Shown here piece by piece: positions 48,936-58,900 of a stretch of 64,000 nucleotides of DNA (positions within the stretch are counted from its first letter, which is position 1; each line of letters begins with the position of its first letter). The notes under the pieces were generated by a model. That model saw only the letters and a list, made by a program, of their open reading frames with translations, was not told the DNA's origin and made no database searches. The position numbers and the translations under genes are program-made. The stretch comes from Antarctobacter heliothermus (GTDB lineage Bacteria > Pseudomonadota > Alphaproteobacteria > Rhodobacterales > Rhodobacteraceae), in assembly GCF_900188425.1 (NCBI RefSeq), contig NZ_FZON01000020.1, forward strand, positions 1-64,000. Reading direction: 5' to 3'.

Positions 48936-50216
48936 TCAGAAAGTCATTTCAGCCTTGAAGCCGATGCCGACGGCATGGTTGTCGCGGAACTCAGCCGCTT
49001 TGATCCCCGCCACACCGGCGTCCGCATCGCCCAGCCAGGAATAGTTGATCCCGCCGGAGATCTTGATCGGGCCATCGGTGAACTGGCCACCAAAGGAGAT
49101 CCCTTTGAGACCGTCTGTCGGGCCCAGCGGCGAAACCGTGTTGTTGCCGGTGGGGGGCTCATAGCTGAGCGTCACCGATCCGGCGAAACGATCATTGAAC
49201 CGCTTGGCGACACCCAGAGTAAAGCGGTGCGCATCGTCAAGGTTCACAAGGTCACTGCCCAGACGGGTCGGTATGATGTCCACAGCCGAAAACTCTGTCC
49301 AGCGATAGGATGCCGTGACCAGCGTGCCCGGCGCGACCCCGGTTTGCAGTTCCAGGTTAAAGCTTTGCGGGGAGACATAGCTGATCTGATCGTCATAGCC
49401 CGGCGTGGTGCTGTCAAAGGTCGTGCCCAGCAGATCCTCGCTGATGGTTGCGCTGTGCTTGGATTCGAACCGGTATGTGCCCGCGATGCGCAGGGCAATA
49501 TCGGGGATCTCATAGGCCGCACCGATCAGGTAGTTCGGGCTGGTCGACTCTTTCATCCGGAAAGCATAGCCGCCGGTGGCGTTGAACCCGCCCACGACCC
49601 CGGCAACCGCGCCGCCCAGGGCCGCGGTGGTGCCTGCGCCATAGGTGGTGTCGATCGCGGTTGCGGCGGCGACATCGCCCCGCAGGGCCGCGCCCAGCAG
49701 TGCGGAATCAAGGCCCGGAACCGTTGCGGCGACGCCTGCCGTGGCGATGGCGCCGGCGTAGGACTGGCCGTTCAGCGAGACCTCGGCGTCAATGCTCTGT
49801 GCGCCGATGCCGCCAAAGACGCTGATGCGGTCGGTGACCTTATAGCGGCCGACGATGGTCAGCGCGTTGCTGTTGAGATCTGCCTTGGTGCCCCCCAGCG
49901 CCGAGGTCAGCGGATCGGCGTTGTAGTCGACATCGACGCCGTAGGGCTTGTCTGCGATGATCGACCAGTTGAAACGCTCATTGACCGATTTGGTGAATGT
50001 CAGGCCGGTCTGCGAATAGCGCTTGGCGACATCATAGCTGGCCCCGCCGGCATCGGTGCCGGTCACAGAGGGCGTCACCAGCCCAAAGGTCAGCGCGGCA
50101 GTGCCGTCTGCGGCGAAAATGGACGATGCGCTCTGACCCGAGCGATCAAGTCCGGCGGCAAAGGCCGACCCGGTGGTCAAGGCCAGCACGCTGGCCCCCA
50201 CAAACATGTTTTTCAT
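48936..50216 (-). CDS. FadL/TodX-family outer-membrane transporter
   Basis: 426 residues. Signal peptide MKNMFVGASVLALTTGSAFA is followed by AGLDRSGQSASSIFAADGTA, the N-terminal hatch region of FadL. Alternating beta-strands then run to the C-terminal ...GIGFKAEMTF, whose terminal Phe is the outer-membrane insertion signal. It should carry long-chain fatty acids or other hydrophobic molecules across the outer membrane. An internal low-complexity Ala/Gly loop (about residues 155-205) is unusual. It is monocistronic with its own terminator. Confidence 0.88.
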   Translation of the reverse strand: MKNMFVGASVLALTTGSAFAAGLDRSGQSASSIFAADGTAALTFGLVTPSVTGTDAGGASYDVAKRYSQTGLTFTKSVNERFNWSIIADKPYGVDVDYNADPLTSALGGTKADLNSNALTIVGRYKVTDRISVFGGIGAQSIDAEVSLNGQSYAGAIATAGVAATVPGLDSALLGAALRGDVAAATAIDTTYGAGTTAALGGAVAGVVGGFNATGGYAFRMKESTSPNYLIGAAYEIPDIALRIAGTYRFESKHSATISEDLLGTTFDSTTPGYDDQISYVSPQSFNLELQTGVAPGTLVTASYRWTEFSAVDIIPTRLGSDLVNLDDAHRFTLGVAKRFNDRFAGSVTLSYEPPTGNNTVSPLGPTDGLKGISFGGQFTDGPIKISGGINYSWLGDADAGVAGIKAAEFRDNHAVGIGFKAEMTF

Positions 50217-50388
50217 TTTTTTTATCCCTCATCCCCTGAGTGCGGGGCGTCTCCTGCCAGAAACGCTACTGGGCAAGTTGGGAATGGGTCAATCTTTGAC
50301 GGGGCGTCAGCCAATGCGCCCGCAACGTAGCGTCACGTTTTTGTAACAGGTCAAAAGGATAGGGTCGGGGCGCGTTAACCTTTTGGGA

Positions 50389-51252
50389 TCAGGCGCGTTT
50401 ACGGGTTTCGAACCAGATATTGGCGTAATTGGCGCCAAAGATCACCAGCGCCCCGACCAGAACCAGCGGGTCCAGCGGCTCTGCGTAAAGCGCCACGCCA
50501 ACCAGCGCGATCACCGGCAAGCGGGCAAAATCTATCGGCATGACCACCGTGGCTGGTGCCAGAGACAGGGCTGTCGTCAGGCAGAAATGCGCCACCAGTC
50601 CGGCAAAGGCGATCAGCGCCACCCAGGGCATGCTGGCGGCCGAAGGCACGGCAATGTCGCCGTCGATCCCGGCACAGATCAGGCCGAACAGCGCCTGCGT
50701 CACCGTCAGCCAGAACAGGATGCAGGTGATCTTTTCGGTGCGTGTCAGTAGCCGGGTAAACACCGCCGACCCGGCAAATCCGATGGCGGCAAGGGCTGCG
50801 GTCAACTGGCCGATATCCGCGGTTTCGGGCGAGGGTCGCGTGACGATCAGGATGCCGATGAACCCGACGATCGCGGCGGCAACACGGTTGGGTGTCAGCC
50901 GTTCCGAGAGGATGAGCGCGCTGAGCACCATGACCCAGAACGGCGAGGTGAATTCCAGCGCAAAGACCTGCGCCAGAGGGATGGCGGTGATCGAGTAGAA
51001 CCACAGGTTCTGCCCCGAAAAGTGAAAGATGTTGCGGACTAGATGCATGCCCATGCGGCGGCGCGTGATGTCGCCCAGCCGTCCCGCCAGTCCCGCGACG
51101 CTGACCACGATGGCAATCCCGATGATCGAACGGAACAGCATGATCTCGAAGGTGTCGAGATCCAGACTGACCGCCCGGCCAGCAATGGCCATCACGGAAA
51201 AGGATGCGATGGCGCCCGTCATCCAGAGGCAGCCGCGCAGGGTGTCATGCAT
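50389..51252 (-). CDS. EamA/DMT-family transporter
   Basis: 287 residues with two EamA repeats: ASFSVMAIAGRAVSLDLDTFEIMLFRS, then FALEFTSPFWVMVLSALILSERLTPNR and the second repeat ending YAEPLDPLVLVGALVIFGANYANIW. The RhaT/S-adenosylmethionine-uptake-like subgroup is possible from the EFTSPFW segment. Not closely similar to the exporter at 47902. Confidence 0.85.
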   Translation of the reverse strand: MHDTLRGCLWMTGAIASFSVMAIAGRAVSLDLDTFEIMLFRSIIGIAIVVSVAGLAGRLGDITRRRMGMHLVRNIFHFSGQNLWFYSITAIPLAQVFALEFTSPFWVMVLSALILSERLTPNRVAAAIVGFIGILIVTRPSPETADIGQLTAALAAIGFAGSAVFTRLLTRTEKITCILFWLTVTQALFGLICAGIDGDIAVPSAASMPWVALIAFAGLVAHFCLTTALSLAPATVVMPIDFARLPVIALVGVALYAEPLDPLVLVGALVIFGANYANIWFETRKRA

Positions 51253-51610
51253 GGGATTTGGTCCTGTCCGTTCCGCCGCGCATCTGTTCAGAGCGCCTTG
51301 CGAATGTCCAGTGTCGGAAATGGGGTGCTGCCCCCGCCGCCCTGCGGGCGTCCCCCCGGAGTATTTGTCACCAAGAAAAAAGCCCGAAGAACAATAAAGG
51401 CCCGGTCGGTTGCGTCCGGGCGTGGGATGGGGCGCGGGGACCGCGCATGGCCAAGGGCGAGCGCGGTTCGCAACCCCTGGCCCCCCTTAAACCATGCGCG
51501 CCCCGAATACCGTGTGGGAGTCGGGGAGCCGCCTTGAGGCATGAAAGAAACCGCCATGAAAAGGCCGACCACAGGGGCCCGACCTTGTCCTTGGTGCGAA
51601 GGCGGGCAGG
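51253..51610. other. 358-bp intergenic region
   Basis: Contains dispersed repeat copy D (51321-51380) and, beyond it, only short GC-rich frames. The remainder (51390-51610) shows no RNA or terminator I can support. Confidence 0.5.
51321..51380 (+). repeat. Dispersed intergenic hairpin repeat, copy D
   Basis: TGGGGTGCTGCCCCCG, then GCCCTGCGGGC, CCCCCCGGAGTATTTG and ACCAAGAAAAAAG. Same architecture as copies A-C, but oriented opposite to both flanking genes. Confidence 0.7.
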
Positions 51611-51925
51611 TCAGACCTCTTTCATGATCTGCTCTTTGGCGAGAATCAGCAGACCGGCGCGCTTGGATCGGATCTCGTCCGCCGTGGCCTTGTCGCCCAG
51701 GTCACCCACAACCTTGCGCACCACGTCCTCATGGCCGGCTTCCTCGAAGTCCGCCTTGACGACCTCGATGGCATAGCTGCTGGCGTCATCGCCGGTCTTG
51801 CCCAGAAGTTCGGCGGCCCAGAGGCCCAGCAGCTTGTTGGCGCGGGCCTCGGCGCGGAATTTCATTTCCTCGTCATGGGCATATTTGTTCTCGAACGCGT
51901 TTTCGCGGTCATCGAAGGTGGTCAT
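51611..51925 (-). CDS. ATP synthase zeta subunit / DUF1476 protein
   Basis: 104 residues, four-helix-bundle composition. It begins [20 protein letters not shown] and contains [14 protein letters not shown] and [23 protein letters not shown]1476 is the zeta subunit of alphaproteobacterial F1FO-ATP synthase, which in Paracoccus inserts its N-terminus into F1 and blocks ATP hydrolysis. The inhibitory N-terminal segment is present here. It is encoded away from the atp operon, divergent from purC. Confidence 0.9.
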   Translation of the reverse strand: MTTFDDRENAFENKYAHDEEMKFRAEARANKLLGLWAAELLGKTGDDASSYAIEVVKADFEEAGHEDVVRKVVGDLGDKATADEIRSKRAGLLILAKEQIMKEV

Positions 51926-52150
51926 TGCTCTCGCTCCCTCGGGAAAATGGGTTTGAGCATGGTATGCCGCCCCGGACGCCACTTCGCAAGGCTGTGCTGC
52001 CGACCTGCGGCATCGAATCCTTTTCCGATGCACAACCACGCCCTGCCGCGCCACGCGACGGGCTGTCCCTTGCAGCCGCGCCGCCCATGGCTTATGGCAT
52101 CGCTCACCGCGCTTCGGCGCGGTTTCGTTGTTTCCCCGGAAAGGGCCCTC

Positions 52151-52912
52151 ATGGCACGGCGCAAAAAAATCTACGAAGGCAAGGCAAAGATCCTTTACGA
52201 AGGCCCCGAGCCGGGCACAATCGTGCAGTACTTCAAGGATGACGCGACCGCCTTCAACGCCGAGAAAAAGGACGTGATCGAGGGCAAAGGCGTTCTGAAC
52301 AACCGCCTGAGCGAATATTTCATGGTAGGCCTGAACGGCATCGGCGTGCCGACGCATTTCATCAAACGGCTGAACATGCGCGAACAGCTGGTCCGCGCCT
52401 GTGAGATCATCCCGCTGGAAATCATCGTGCGCAACTATGCCGCCGGATCGCTGTCCAAGCGTCTGGGCATCGAAGAGGGCACCGCCCTGCCGCGCCCGAT
52501 CGTCGAATACTGCTACAAGGACGACAAGCTGGGCGATCCGCTGGTCACCGAGGAACACATCGGCGCGTTCGGCTGGGCCAGCCAGCAGGACATGGATGAC
52601 ATCGTGGCGCTGGCGCTGCGGGTCAACGATTACCTGTCCGGGCTGATGTACGGTGTCGGCATCCGCCTTGTCGACTTCAAGATCGAGGTCGGCCGGGTCT
52701 ATGACGGCGACTATCAGCGTTTGATCGTGGCGGATGAGATCTCTCCCGACAGCTGCCGGTTGTGGGACATCGAGACCGGCCAGAAGCTGGACAAGGACGT
52801 GTTCCGCCATGACCTTGGCAGCCTTGCGGATGCCTATACAGAGGTCGCGCGCCGTCTGGGTGTGATGCCCAAACAGGCCACGCATATGGCAAAGCCCAAG
52901 CTGATCAACTGA
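52151..52912 (+). CDS. purC: Phosphoribosylaminoimidazole-succinocarboxamide synthase
   Basis: 253 residues. [20 protein letters not shown], the ATP-site [35 protein letters not shown] and [12 protein letters not shown] are SAICAR-synthetase signatures. It joins aspartate to CAIR in purine synthesis. The start at 52151 follows a weak ribosome site; the long upstream frame is spurious. In related genomes purC is usually followed by purS and purQ; here two protease genes intervene. Confidence 0.96.
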   Translation: MARRKKIYEGKAKILYEGPEPGTIVQYFKDDATAFNAEKKDVIEGKGVLNNRLSEYFMVGLNGIGVPTHFIKRLNMREQLVRACEIIPLEIIVRNYAAGSLSKRLGIEEGTALPRPIVEYCYKDDKLGDPLVTEEHIGAFGWASQQDMDDIVALALRVNDYLSGLMYGVGIRLVDFKIEVGRVYDGDYQRLIVADEISPDSCRLWDIETGQKLDKDVFRHDLGSLADAYTEVARRLGVMPKQATHMAKPKLIN

Positions 52913-53154
52913 TACCGGGACGGGGCGACGCGTGACGCCCCGCCTGCGCTGCCCCGCGCTGGGGGCAGCCAAGGGTGCGCCGCCACTGGTGCGCCCCGCC
53001 AAAGCCGCCGACAAGGGGCCATCGTGACCTGATGCGTCCGTCTCCGGGACGCCTTGCAGGGTGCCTGCCAAAGACAGGGCATGGATTCCGGACTTGGCGT
53101 AGGGGCAACCGAAAGGGTAAGCTCGGGCAAAGCCCTTTACCCGGAGCGATTGCC

Positions 53155-55758
53155 ATGATGCGCCGATCTCTTGTGACTTCGCTGACATTGGCACTCTTTG
53201 CCGCGCCGCTGCAGGCGCAGCCGGTCGAATTTGACCCATCCGACTTTGGCAAGATCGTCGTCGCCAAACGACAGTCCGCTGGCACCGGATTTGTGCTGGA
53301 ACAGGCGTTTGGCGACTACCAGAACGAACCCGTCATCTCCTACGGCGAAAAGAGCATCGCGCGCCGACTTGGCCGCCCGGTCGGGCGGCTGGATGTGCTC
53401 TATGGCAATGGCAAGACCGGCTATTGCACCGCCTTCATCGTCGACAACGAACACCTTGTGACCAACAACCACTGTATTCCCGGCGTCGGCGATCCCGGTG
53501 TGCAGGCGGCGCAATTCGTGGCGGGTTATGTCGATGCCGCCCATCCCGACAGCGCGGAAAAGTTCCAGGTCCAGCTTCAGGCGTTGGAGACCAGCGCGCC
53601 GCTGGATTATTCGGTCCTGCGCGTCTTTGGCGATCCCTCGGCCCGCTATGGCAAGGTCGAACTGGCCGATGCCGACCCCGAAAGCTCGGAATTTCTCTGG
53701 ATCATCGGCCATCCGCAGGGGCAGGCGCAGCACATCAGCCGTGAGGGCTGTGCCGCCGCCGATCCGCCGGTTTCGACAGAGGGCAAGGTGGTGCACAGCT
53801 GCGATACGCTGGGCGGCAACTCGGGCTCTCCGGTGTTTCGCATCTCCGACCGGCAGGTTGTGGCACTGCACCATGCGGGTGACAGCCGCACCGGGTTCAA
53901 CTTTGCCATCCCCATGAAACGCATTCTGGCCGAAAGCAAGATCCTCAAGGCCGCAGCGCCTGTGGGACCGATTGCGCCGCCGCCGGTCGCCCAAGGCGCC
54001 TGTGAGGTGCTGTGGGGTGCGGCAGAGCAACATGGCTGCATCGGCTATCAGACCTTCCTCGATCAATGCGGCGATCACGTTCTGGCCCCGCTGGTGCGCG
54101 GTCTGGCCGAACGGTCCTGCAAGACGGATGTTGTGGTCACGCCGCCCGTCGAGGGACCTGACCCCGCCGATGAGCGTCTCAAGACCGAGATCGCCAAGGG
54201 GCTGGAGACTGCAGAACGGCAGCGCGCCGAAATGTCCAAAGAGGGTGCCGCTGCGGATCGCGCGGTGCGCAGCCTGCAAGGCACGTTGACCCGCGCGCGG
54301 GCGCGGGCAGGGGATGCAGAGGCCTCTGCCAAGCCGGGCAGCGCCGAGGTGGCCGGGCTTTGGCGCGGGGTTGCGGACCAGATCGAGGCATCCCTGACCC
54401 AGGCCACGGACCGGGCAGACGCGATGCCGCCCCTGCTGGCCGACATGGACCGGCTGTTAGACACGCTGCGCGGCGCGACTACGCAGGCCGAGGTGGACGC
54501 GGCCACCAAACGCGCGTCAACCCTGGCAGAGTCCAGCCGGGAGCGGTTGGCCTTTGTCTCGGCGCGCAAGAGTGTCATCGACAAGCTCTTTACCGAAGGA
54601 GAGGCAACCGTGATCGTGCTGTTGCAGGACGCGGTCAAGGATCAGGGCGATGCGTCGCCGGCCTTCGCCTTGCGCCGGGCGATCCAGCAGGCACTGCCAT
54701 CGGCGCTGACCCAACTGTCAGCGACCCGCAAGGCCGGGATCGAGGCGCTGGAGCACTATGCCGTCCATGAGGTCCTGATCCGCGACGCCTATGCGCAGGC
54801 AAAGGCGGCCAACCGGGACTCTGGCCCGGCCAGCGCTGACATCGCCGCCCTGTGGGAGGCGCTGGCGCGTGGACTGTCAGGAGAGGCTCGGCGCATGAAA
54901 AGCCGTGTCGACGGCATGCAGCGCTTTACCGATACGATCACGACCACGCTGGCCACGCTGCCGGACTCCAAGAGTGAGGCCGACGTGAGATCAGCGCTGT
55001 TGCGGATCGAAGGCAACGCCGACCTGTCAGCGGATTGGCTGGGGCAGATCGCAGCCCGCACCGCCAGCGCGCGCGAGCAATTCGCCGAAACCGAGGTCAA
55101 GGTCGCGGCGCTGCGGGCAACGGTGGAGTCCACCACCGCGCGTCCGGCCATCGTGACCCGCTGTCTGGAGGTCGCGATGCCGATGTTCGCGGTCGACGGC
55201 ATCGCCGGGGTGTCGCGTGAGGATTTCAATGTTGGCGCGGCGGAACTGGCCTGTAGCGCGGCGCGCAAGGTCAGCGACGACCCGGCGGTCCACTACGGGA
55301 TGGCGCGCGCGCTGATCGACCGCAAACGCTACAACGAGGCGCTGCGCATCCTGCAAGATCCGCGCATGAACGGGTTCATCCCGGCGCGCTATTCGCTGGG
55401 CGTGGTCTATAACAGCGGCCTGGGTGTTCGTCAGGACTATGACAAGGCTCTCGCGCTGTACCAAGAGACGACCAATGCGGGCTATCCGCAGGGCAAATTC
55501 TCACTGGGGGTGTATTATAGTCTGGGCCGGGCAGTGCGGGTGGATCATGCCCGCGCGGGCGCGCTGCTGGTCGAGTCGATCGCCGATGGCTATGCGCATC
55601 CGATCACGCAACTGCACAAGCTGCCGGGAGGGACGACGCGAGCCATCCAGCAGGAACTGGTGGCGCGCGGCTATCTGACGGACCGCGACGTGGACGGTGC
55701 TTTTGGCCCGACGACGCGGCGCGCGCTGGAACGGCTGGTCGCCGCGGCGGGGCGCTGA
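53155..55758 (+). CDS. Secreted trypsin-like serine protease with coiled-coil, Sel1-like and peptidoglycan-binding regions
   Basis: 867 residues. Signal peptide RRSLVTSLTLALFAAPLQAQ. A pre-domain (FDPSDFGKIVVAKRQSAG, LEQAFGDYQNEPVISYGE) precedes the protease domain, whose triad is His106 (LVTNNHCIPG), Asp151 (LDYSVLRVFG) and Ser223 (TLGGNSGSPVFR). A four-Cys module follows (Cys283, 295, 305, 322). Residues about 335-690 are Ala/Arg/Glu-rich helices. Sel1-like repeats (RYSLGVVYNSGLGVRQDYDKA, KFSLGVYYSLG) and a peptidoglycan-binding domain (LVARGYLTDRDVDGAFGPTT) end it. The first of two adjacent paralogues between purC and purS. Probably acts in the periplasm or at the wall. The substrate is unknown. 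Confidence 0.85.
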   Translation: MMRRSLVTSLTLALFAAPLQAQPVEFDPSDFGKIVVAKRQSAGTGFVLEQAFGDYQNEPVISYGEKSIARRLGRPVGRLDVLYGNGKTGYCTAFIVDNEHLVTNNHCIPGVGDPGVQAAQFVAGYVDAAHPDSAEKFQVQLQALETSAPLDYSVLRVFGDPSARYGKVELADADPESSEFLWIIGHPQGQAQHISREGCAAADPPVSTEGKVVHSCDTLGGNSGSPVFRISDRQVVALHHAGDSRTGFNFAIPMKRILAESKILKAAAPVGPIAPPPVAQGACEVLWGAAEQHGCIGYQTFLDQCGDHVLAPLVRGLAERSCKTDVVVTPPVEGPDPADERLKTEIAKGLETAERQRAEMSKEGAAADRAVRSLQGTLTRARARAGDAEASAKPGSAEVAGLWRGVADQIEASLTQATDRADAMPPLLADMDRLLDTLRGATTQAEVDAATKRASTLAESSRERLAFVSARKSVIDKLFTEGEATVIVLLQDAVKDQGDASPAFALRRAIQQALPSALTQLSATRKAGIEALEHYAVHEVLIRDAYAQAKAANRDSGPASADIAALWEALARGLSGEARRMKSRVDGMQRFTDTITTTLATLPDSKSEADVRSALLRIEGNADLSADWLGQIAARTASAREQFAETEVKVAALRATVESTTARPAIVTRCLEVAMPMFAVDGIAGVSREDFNVGAAELACSAARKVSDDPAVHYGMARALIDRKRYNEALRILQDPRMNGFIPARYSLGVVYNSGLGVRQDYDKALALYQETTNAGYPQGKFSLGVYYSLGRAVRVDHARAGALLVESIADGYAHPITQLHKLPGGTTRAIQQELVARGYLTDRDVDGAFGPTTRRALERLVAAAGR

Positions 55759-55965
55759 TCAACTAACAGTGACCGGCCCGACCCCGCGCTGCGCACCGCG
55801 CCATCGGTCCGGCGACTGTTTCCATTGTGGAAAAATTCGCAATTGTGTCCGGAAACCCCCGCCAACCGTGCCATTTCTGTCCGAAAGGCAAGGAATTCTT
55901 TACTTGGCGGCAGGGGCGCGCTCACGGTACGCTCAAACAGTATTCTTGCCAACGGGGACATTGTC

Positions 55966-58900
55966 ATGCGTCTACTCATATCAGCACTTGCACTCTGCGC
56001 AGGAGCAGTCGCCGGCGGCCAAGCCGCCGCGCAAACCGCTCCGGCCGAGTTCGATCCAACGGATTTCGGAAAGATCATCATTCAGCCGCGCCAGTCCGCT
56101 GGCGGGGATGGTCTGGTCTTTGAACAGGCCTTTGGAGATTACCAGAACGAACCGATCATCAAATACGGCGAAACCAGCCCGATCATGAAACTGGGCCGCC
56201 CGATCGGTCGTCTGGACATGCTGTTCACCAACGGCAAGACCGCGTTCTGCACGGCCTTCATCGTCGATGATCAACACATCCTGACCAACCACCACTGCAT
56301 CCCCGGCATGGACGGCGACCCCACGGGCCGCGACAGCGGCGTGCAGGCGGCGCAATTTGTGGCCGGCTTCGTCAAGCCCGGCAGTTCTGAAGGGGTCGAC
56401 CGCTACACCGTCAGTCCGCAGATCATCGAAACCAACCGTGAGCTGGACTACACCGTCCTGCGCGTCTTCGGCAATCCGTCGACCAAATACGGGATTCTGG
56501 AACTCGCCGAAGAGGATCCGGAAGACAGCGAATTTCTCTGGATCATCGGCCACCCGCAAGGCCAGGCCATGCACATCAGCCGCGAAGGCTGTGCGGCGGC
56601 AAACCCCGCCATCTCGGCCGAGGGCAAGCTGATGCACAGCTGTGACACGCTGGGCGGCAACTCCGGTTCGCCGGTCATTCGCCTGTCCGACAAGCGCGTC
56701 GTCGGTCTGCACCACGCGGGCGACAGCCGCTCTGGCTTCAACATGGCGATCCCGATGACCCGCATCCTGCCGCAAAGCCGGGTGCTCAAGGCCTCGAGCG
56801 GCCCGGTGGTCACCGGCACCACGCCCAAACCGCAACCGCAACCTCAACCGCAGGTCAACGCCTGTTCGGCCATGTGGGCCGAGGCCAAGATCCTCGGCTG
56901 TGCCGGCTATGAGGCCTATGCTGCAGACTGCGCAGACCACACCTTTGCCTCTATGGCGCAGCGCATCATCGAACGGGAATGCGGCATCCCGGTCAAGCCG
57001 GACAACACCGACATCGTCAAACCCAAGGAGCACGGCGGGCCGGTCCTGACGGTCAAACGGTCGGGCGGTGACTATTCCGAACTGGCCGACGCCATCGCCG
57101 CCGCCGATCCCGGAACCCGGATCGAGGTCTACCCCGGCACCTACACCCGTGGCATCGACGTGTCGAAGCGGCTGGAGATCATCGGTGTCGGCAACAAGAA
57201 CGATATCGTGCTGAAGGTGGCAGAGGACAACGCCGTCCGCTGGACCGCCGAAAGCGGGCGCATCGCCAACATCTCGATCCACCAGGACGGCGGCAAGTTC
57301 TTCAACGTCCATATCGCCGCCGGATCCGTGATCATCGAGGACAGCGACCTGACCTCCAAGGGACTGGCCGTGCTGGCCATCCGCGACAACACCGGCGCCA
57401 CCATCCGCCGCAACACCATCCACGACGGTGCGCAGGGCGGCATCTTCATGTTCGAAGGCGGCAAGGCGCTGATCGAAGGCAACACCATCTTTGGCAACTC
57501 CCTCGCAGGGCTTGAGGTCAAGGAAGGCGCCGACCCTGTCGTGACCGGCAACACCATGCGCGATGGCGGCGGCTCTGGCATCTTCATCAACGAAGGCGGC
57601 AAGGGCCGGTATGAGGGCAACACCGTCTTCAACAACGCCCTGTCCGGCATCGAGGTAAAGGCCGCCGACAACCCGCTGATCTCTGGCAATACCATCCGCG
57701 ACGGCCAGCAGGGCGGCATCATGACCTCTGACGCGGCGGTGTCGCGCATCACCAAGAACGAGATCTACGGCAACGCCTATGCCTCGATCGAGATCAAGAC
57801 CGGCGCCGATCCGCAGGTCTATGACAACATCCTGCGCGACGGTCAGCAGTCCGGCATCTACATCCACGAAGGCGGCAAGGGCGTGATCGAAAACAACCAG
57901 ATCATCCGCAATGCCTTTTACGGGATCTCGGTCAAGGGCGACTCCAACCCGCTGGTGCGTTCCAACACCATCGCCAGCAACATCTACGAGGCGATCCGCG
58001 TCCGCGAAGGCGGCGGCGGCACCTATGAGCGTAACGACCTGTCGGGCAACACCGCGGGCACCTTCCGCATCGAGTCCGACGCCGGCAACGTGATCCGCAT
58101 TGGCAACATCGAAGTGCCGGGGCAGGTCACAACCACGCCCAAGCCGGACCTCAGCGTCAACGTCCTGACGGTCAAGGCATCGGGTGGCGGTGACTACCGC
58201 GATCTGGCCGACGCCGTGGCCGCCGCTGATCCCGACACCCGGATCGAGGTCTATCCCGGCACCTACACCCGTGGCATCGACGTGTCGAAGCCACTGGAAA
58301 TCGTCGGGGTCGGTCCTGTGTCTGACATCGTGCTGAAGGTGGCCGAGGACAATACCGTGCGCTGGACAGCGGACTCGGGGCGGATTGCCCGGATGACCAT
58401 CCTTCAGGACGGCGGCAAGTATTTCAACGTCCACATCGCCGCCGGATCGCTGATCCTCGAAGACAGCGTTCTCAGCTCCAAGGGACTGGCCGTGCTGGCC
58501 ATCCGTGACAACAACGATGCCACCATCCGCCGCAACACCATCCGCGACGGCGCGCAGGGCGGTATCTTCATGTTCGAGGGCGGCCGGGCCACCATCGAAG
58601 GCAATGAGATCTACGGCAACAGCCTGGCAGGTCTTGAGGTCAAGGAAGGCGCGGACCCCTATGTCACCGGCAACACCATGCGCGATGGCGGCGGCTCGGG
58701 TATCTTCATCAACGAAGGCGGCAAGGGCCACTATGAGGGCAACACTGTCTACAACAACGGTCTCTCGGGGATCGAGGTTAAGGCGGCTGACAATCCGCTG
58801 ATCACCGGCAACACGATCCGTGACGGCCAGCAGGGCGGCATCATGACCTCGGACGGGGCGATCTCGCGGATCACCGCCAACGAGATCTTTGGCAACGCCT

